This document shows positions 60,053 to 64,000 of a DNA stretch of 64,000 nt, piece by piece; the stretch's first letter is position 1; each line of letters opens with the position of its first letter. Below the pieces are notes generated by a model that did no database searches, had not been told where the DNA came from, and worked only from the letters and a program-made list of their open reading frames with translations. The position numbers and the translations under genes are program-made. This DNA comes from Streptomyces griseosporeus (GTDB lineage Bacteria > Actinomycetota > Actinomycetes > Streptomycetales > Streptomycetaceae), in NCBI RefSeq assembly GCF_014656055.1, contig NZ_BNBR01000003.1:1-64000 (forward strand), in the 5' to 3' direction.

Positions 60053-62329
60053 TCAGGTCTTCAGGGTGAGGACGCGGTCTTCTCCGGCGACGAGGTCGAG
60101 CGGCCGTGCGCCGGAGGAAGTCCTCAGTTCGATGCGGCGGGTGCGGTGGGGCCGCAGGTGCGCGGTGGCGCCGTCGAGGCTCCAGGCGAGGTCGAGTTCG
60201 GCGCCGAAGCGGGTGCGGACACCGCGCAGTTCGCCGGCCGGCCAGCCCTCCGGGAGCGCGGGCAGCAGCACCAGCCGGTCGGGGGTGGAGTGCACCAGCG
60301 TCTCGACGATCACGGCGGGCAGGGTGTGGGCGGCGTCGGCGTTGTAGACGTCGCGGCGGGGGTAGTGGGCGCTCATCAGGGAGGCGTGGAAGTAGTCGCC
60401 GTCCAGGACGCTGTGCAGGGCCCGGGCGACGTGGCCGGCGTCGCGCAGCCGGGCCGCGATCAGGGCCTGGTGGAGGTGGCCGTGGGCGGAGTCGTTCTCG
60501 CGGCCGCGCAGTTCGAGGGCGCGGTGGGCCGCCTCGGCGAGGCCGGGGGTGTCGTAGGGGTTGATCTCGTCGAGGGGCCACACGCCGTAGAGGTGGCTGA
60601 GGTGACGGTGGTCGTAGGTGTCCTCCAGGCCGGGGCGGGCCCATTCGGCGAGGGCGCCGTCGTCGTTGATCCGGTGCGGGGGCAGCCGGTCGGCGAGCGC
60701 CCGCCAGTGCCCGGCCCGGCCGGGGTGGCGGTCGGCGGCGGTGTGCAGGGCGTGGCGGGCGGCGGAGAGGTCCATGGCCGCGTCGAGCGCGCCCCAGCTG
60801 CCGTCCTTGGGCCGGTTCTCGGGCGAGTAGGAGGGGACGACGACGAGCCGCCCGTCGCCGTCGGTCCGGGTGAGGAAGTCCTCGTAGAACAGGGCCACTT
60901 GCTCCAGTGCGGCGGTGGTCCGCGGGTCCTGGGTGCCGTAGGTCTCGTCGTGGTCGACGAGGGGTTTGAGCAGCCAGTCGGCGCCGGCCGTCCACAGGTG
61001 CAGGGGGTACTCGCGGCTGAAGTGGTACGCGTGTCCGGACTCGCCGTCGGTGTGGGCGGGGGCGACGACGCCGCGGGCGCCGAAGACCGCGCGGGCGTTG
61101 TCACGCCAGTTGTCCAGCTGGCGGTGGATCAGGGCGGCGAGGGCCTCGGTGACCTCGGGGAGGGCGGCGGCCGCGGCGGAGGCGGTCTGCAGGTTGAGGT
61201 TGGCGTCGGTGGTGAACGCGCCGGACCAGGCGGTGTCCCACTCCCCCGTCCACAGCCCGGTGAGCCGGGGAGGGTTGAGGCCCGAGGAGGACAGCAGGTG
61301 GTAGCGGCCGGCGGCGAAGAGACGTTCCAGCAGGGCCGCGCTGCGGGGGCGGGCGAGCAGGGCGGAGCCGGGCAGGGCGCGCTCGGCCGGGTCGGCCTTC
61401 AGGTCGAGGGTGACGCGGGTGTAGGCGGTGCGGTGCGCGGCGAGATGGCGGTCGAGCAGGTCGTCGTACGACCGCCCGGGCGCCGCCAACTGGTCCTCGT
61501 ACGACCGCCCGGGCACGGTCGGCGGGTCGTCGTACGGCCGTCCCGGCGTGGTCAGCAGGTCGCGCAGGGCGCGCATCTCCTCGGCGACGTCCAGCTCGCC
61601 GGTGTGCCGGCGGACCCGGGTCAGCAGCAGGACGGCCTCGGCGCCCTGGACGGCGGCGGCGGGCGGGGTGAGGGCGGTCGTGCCGCCGGTGACGGCGACG
61701 AGGGTGACGCCGGTGTAGGCGCGGTCGCCGCCGGGGTAGCGGGCGCGCAGGCTGAGGACGGCGCCCTCGGGGGTGAGCAGGGCGCCGTGGCCGACGCCGA
61801 GCTTCTTCGGCGCGCCCGGGAGGTGGTGGTCGAGGCAGATGCCGAGGGTGAGCCCGGGCCCGGTGACGTACTGCACGATCACGTCGTCCGCGCGGGAGAC
61901 GAAGACGCGGCTGGTCCAGCCGGCGCACTCGGCGCGGGTCTCGCCGGTGGTGAAGTCGACGGACCGGCGGTAGCCGTCCACGGCGCCGGCGGACCGCCGG
62001 AGGCGGACCTGGAAGGCGGGGTGGAAGGGCTGCACCCACTGGAGCGGGCGGCCGTCGGTGAACTCCTCGGCGGCGGTGAGGTCCCCGGCGAGCAACCGGT
62101 CCTGAAGGGCGGGCAGTGCGGCGGCCAGCTCGGGCGGGCGGGCGTCTTCGGCGCCGTTGGGGCGGACCAGGCTGTGATGCGTGACGATGACCCGGTCGTC
62201 GTTCGGATCGCCGAACACAAGGGCGCCGTGCCGGCCGTTGCCGCTGAGGAAGGCGTCCTCCCAGCGGGCGGCGGGGGCCGGCTCCCAGGTGCCGTGGACC
62301 GGGGCCTGCGGGTACGTAGGGTGCATCAT
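60053..62329 (-). CDS. GH95-family alpha-L-fucosidase (alpha-1,2-L-fucosidase type)
   Basis: 758 aa, no signal peptide, so cytoplasmic. An N-terminal beta-sandwich domain starts with WEDAFLSGNGRHGALVFGD, and the (alpha/alpha)6 barrel in the second half carries the family region INDDGALAEWARP and HRHLSHLYG. GH95 enzymes release alpha-1,2-linked fucose (some act on galactose). Translation starts in the end of the GH42 gene (ATGA overlap). Together with GH42 it would strip Fuc-Gal side chains, as in fucosylated xyloglucan. Confidence 0.88.
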   Translation of the reverse strand: MMHPTYPQAPVHGTWEPAPAARWEDAFLSGNGRHGALVFGDPNDDRVIVTHHSLVRPNGAEDARPPELAAALPALQDRLLAGDLTAAEEFTDGRPLQWVQPFHPAFQVRLRRSAGAVDGYRRSVDFTTGETRAECAGWTSRVFVSRADDVIVQYVTGPGLTLGICLDHHLPGAPKKLGVGHGALLTPEGAVLSLRARYPGGDRAYTGVTLVAVTGGTTALTPPAAAVQGAEAVLLLTRVRRHTGELDVAEEMRALRDLLTTPGRPYDDPPTVPGRSYEDQLAAPGRSYDDLLDRHLAAHRTAYTRVTLDLKADPAERALPGSALLARPRSAALLERLFAAGRYHLLSSSGLNPPRLTGLWTGEWDTAWSGAFTTDANLNLQTASAAAAALPEVTEALAALIHRQLDNWRDNARAVFGARGVVAPAHTDGESGHAYHFSREYPLHLWTAGADWLLKPLVDHDETYGTQDPRTTAALEQVALFYEDFLTRTDGDGRLVVVPSYSPENRPKDGSWGALDAAMDLSAARHALHTAADRHPGRAGHWRALADRLPPHRINDDGALAEWARPGLEDTYDHRHLSHLYGVWPLDEINPYDTPGLAEAAHRALELRGRENDSAHGHLHQALIAARLRDAGHVARALHSVLDGDYFHASLMSAHYPRRDVYNADAAHTLPAVIVETLVHSTPDRLVLLPALPEGWPAGELRGVRTRFGAELDLAWSLDGATAHLRPHRTRRIELRTSSGARPLDLVAGEDRVLTLKT

Positions 62330-64000
62330 GACGTGAGCACCGCCACGCCGTAGCGGCCGAGCGTCACCTCGTCGCTGACCCGGCTGCCGGTGAGCAGGTC
62401 GCGGTGGGTGCCGGGCACGGGGACGGTGACCGGGGCGCGGCCGTGGTTCAGCAGGAACAGCAGCGTGCCGCGCCGGACCGCCTCGACGCCGGCGGGCAGG
62501 CCGTCGAGCGGCGGGCGGGCGCCCGCGCCGGCGGCGATCCGTTCCAGCAGACGGCGCAGGTCGTCCGGCTCGGGCAGCATCGAGACGTACCAGGCGCGGC
62601 CGGTGTGCAGCACGGCGGGCAGGCCGTCCAGCTCACCGCCGCGGTAGACGGTCTCGACGACGGCGTCCTCGGCGGCCTCCAGCTCCTCCGACCACAGGGT
62701 GCCGGTGAGTCCGTCCGCGCAGGTGACGGTCTCGCCCTCGTCGAGCGGCCACCACTCGTGCAGGGTGCGGACGCCGAGCAGCTCGCGCAGCCGGGGGTCC
62801 ATGCCGCCGGGGCGGATCCGGTCGTCCTGGTCGGCGACGCCGGTGAGGAAGCCGCAGACGAGGGTGCCGCCCTGACGGACGTAGGCGAGGAGGTTGTCGA
62901 CAGCCGCGTCGGTGAGGAGGTACAGCTGCGGGACGACGACCAATCGGTAGCCGGTGAGGTCGTGTTCGGGGTGGGCGAAGTCGGCGGTGAGGTGGGCGTC
63001 CCACAGGGCGCCGTGCCAGGCGTGCAGAACGGCGGTGTGGTCGACCCGGGTGGAGGGGCGGCCGTCCTGCTCCGAGGCCCACCAGGCGTGCCAGTCGTGC
63101 AGGACGGCGACGTCGGCGGTCAGCCGCGTGCCGACCGTGTACGGGGCGATCCTGCGCAGGTCCGCGCCGATCTCCCTGACCTCCTGGAAGGTACGGCCGT
63201 TCTCCCCCGCGTGGCTGACCATGCCGGAGTGGAACTTCTCGGCGCCCTGCCTGGACTGCCGCCACTGGAAGTAGCAGACGGCGTCCGCGCCGCGGGCGAC
63301 GGCCTGCAGGGACCACAGGCGGTTCAGGCCGCGCGGCTTGGGGTGGTTCACGCCCCGCCAGTTGACCGGCCCGGCCGCCTGTTCCATGAGCATCCACGGG
63401 CCGCGGGCCTGGGACCGGGTGAGGTCCTGGACGAGCGCGCCGGCGCGGCCGCCGAGGGGGTCGCGCGGGTCGGGGTAGAGGTCGACGGAGACGACGTCCT
63501 CCTCCTCGGCCCAGCGCCAGCCGTCCTGGCCGGCGAAGAGCGGCATGAAGTTGGTGGTGACCGGCAGTTGCGGAGTGTGCCGGGCGACGATGTCGCGTTC
63601 GGCGGTGAAGCACTCCAGCAGCATGTCGGAGGTGAAGCGGCGGAAGTCCAGCACCTGGGCGGGGTTGTTCAGGTAGTGGGCGCGGCGGGGCGGGATGATC
63701 CCGTCCCAGCTGTCGTAGCCCTGGCTCCAGAAGGCGGTGCCCCAGGCCGTGTTGAGGGCGTCGAGAGTGCCGTACCTCTCGCGCAGCCAGCGGCGGAAGG
63801 CGGCCGCGGCCTCGTCGCCGTGGTCGGCGGTGCAGTACTCGTTGTTGATATGCCACATCGTCAGGGCCGGGTGGGCGCCGTAGCGGGCCGCCAGGTCCTC
63901 GGTGATGGCGGCGGCGTAGCGCCGGTAGGTGGCGCTGGAGTGGGAGAAGTGCTGGCGTCCGCCCCACCACTCGATGCGGCCGTCCGCGTCGCGGGGCAGC
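62326..64000 (-). CDS. GH42-family beta-galactosidase (C-terminal part, partial)
   Basis: At least 557 aa; the start lies beyond the right edge. The TIM-barrel catalytic region shows the acid/base glutamate in WHINNEYC and the nucleophile region WMLMEQAAGPVNW; downstream come the trimerisation-like and C-terminal beta domains. The frame is open from 63858 to the window edge with the expected residues (for example the EWWGGRQHFSHSS segment), so the ATG at 63858 is internal. It is translationally coupled to GH95. Both lack signal peptides in the visible part, suggesting intracellular breakdown of imported oligosaccharides. Confidence 0.9.
   Translation of the reverse strand, partial: LPRDADGRIEWWGGRQHFSHSSATYRRYAAAITEDLAARYGAHPALTMWHINNEYCTADHGDEAAAAFRRWLRERYGTLDALNTAWGTAFWSQGYDSWDGIIPPRRAHYLNNPAQVLDFRRFTSDMLLECFTAERDIVARHTPQLPVTTNFMPLFAGQDGWRWAEEEDVVSVDLYPDPRDPLGGRAGALVQDLTRSQARGPWMLMEQAAGPVNWRGVNHPKPRGLNRLWSLQAVARGADAVCYFQWRQSRQGAEKFHSGMVSHAGENGRTFQEVREIGADLRRIAPYTVGTRLTADVAVLHDWHAWWASEQDGRPSTRVDHTAVLHAWHGALWDAHLTADFAHPEHDLTGYRLVVVPQLYLLTDAAVDNLLAYVRQGGTLVCGFLTGVADQDDRIRPGGMDPRLRELLGVRTLHEWWPLDEGETVTCADGLTGTLWSEELEAAEDAVVETVYRGGELDGLPAVLHTGRAWYVSMLPEPDDLRRLLERIAAGAGARPPLDGLPAGVEAVRRGTLLFLLNHGRAPVTVPVPGTHRDLLTGSRVSDEVTLGRYGVAVLTS

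Overview
This is a very GC-rich actinobacterial chromosome segment. Its codon use, its gene order and its single type VII secretion (ESX-like) locus are those of Streptomyces. From memory, the order rnj-dapA-thyX ... dapB-M16 peptidase-pnp-rpsO ... ESX locus ... ribF ... truB-rbfA-infB-nusA-rimP ... proS ... ispG-rseP-dxr matches the core of the S. coelicolor chromosome; I could not run a search to name the species.

Layout. (1) Bases 1-60 are the 5' end of a 16S rRNA gene on the minus strand, followed by a roughly 500-bp rRNA leader/promoter region. (2) 567-10788 is housekeeping, mostly minus strand: RNase J, DapA, ThyX, two small membrane proteins, then an rpsO-pnp-M16 peptidase-dapB-membrane TPR protein gene string. 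(3) 11056-33109 is a type VII secretion locus: EccD, EccC (three FtsK-like ATPase domains), two WXG100 proteins, a WXG-headed 768-aa candidate substrate with a small partner, a lipoprotein, two related anchored exported proteins, a mycosin protease, EccB, EccE, a conserved 250-aa protein, and a 1085-aa proline/glutamine-rich protein with a MinD-like ATPase domain. EccA, EspG and PE/PPE genes are absent. (4) 33191-45162 is the translation/ribosome-assembly cluster rimP-nusA-ylxR-infB-DUF503-rbfA-truB ... ribF. It is interrupted between truB and ribF by a 1198-aa protein joining a degenerate trypsin-like domain to a P-loop NTPase and a long helical tail. (5) 45414-55260 holds an exported lipoprotein/ferritin-like pair, a degenerate aminoglycoside-phosphotransferase-like protein, ProS, two acetyltransferases, and the isoprenoid genes ispG and dxr flanking the site-2 protease rseP. 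(6) 55459-64000 holds an acyl-CoA dehydrogenase, a frameshifted NUDIX gene, a LacI-type regulator with two palindromic operator-like sites, and a GH42-GH95-GH12 glycoside hydrolase gene string whose combination suggests fucosylated xyloglucan (plant cell wall) breakdown. The last gene runs off the right edge.

The most interesting points are the pseudo-protease/NTPase fusion inside the canonical truB-ribF neighbourhood, the candidate ESX effector and its partners, the MinD-like protein of the ESX locus, the +1 frameshift that puts the NUDIX gene in frame with the LacI regulator, and the predicted xyloglucan locus. Many gene ends carry clear hairpins, listed below. I saw no CRISPR array, insertion sequence, prophage or tRNA gene.
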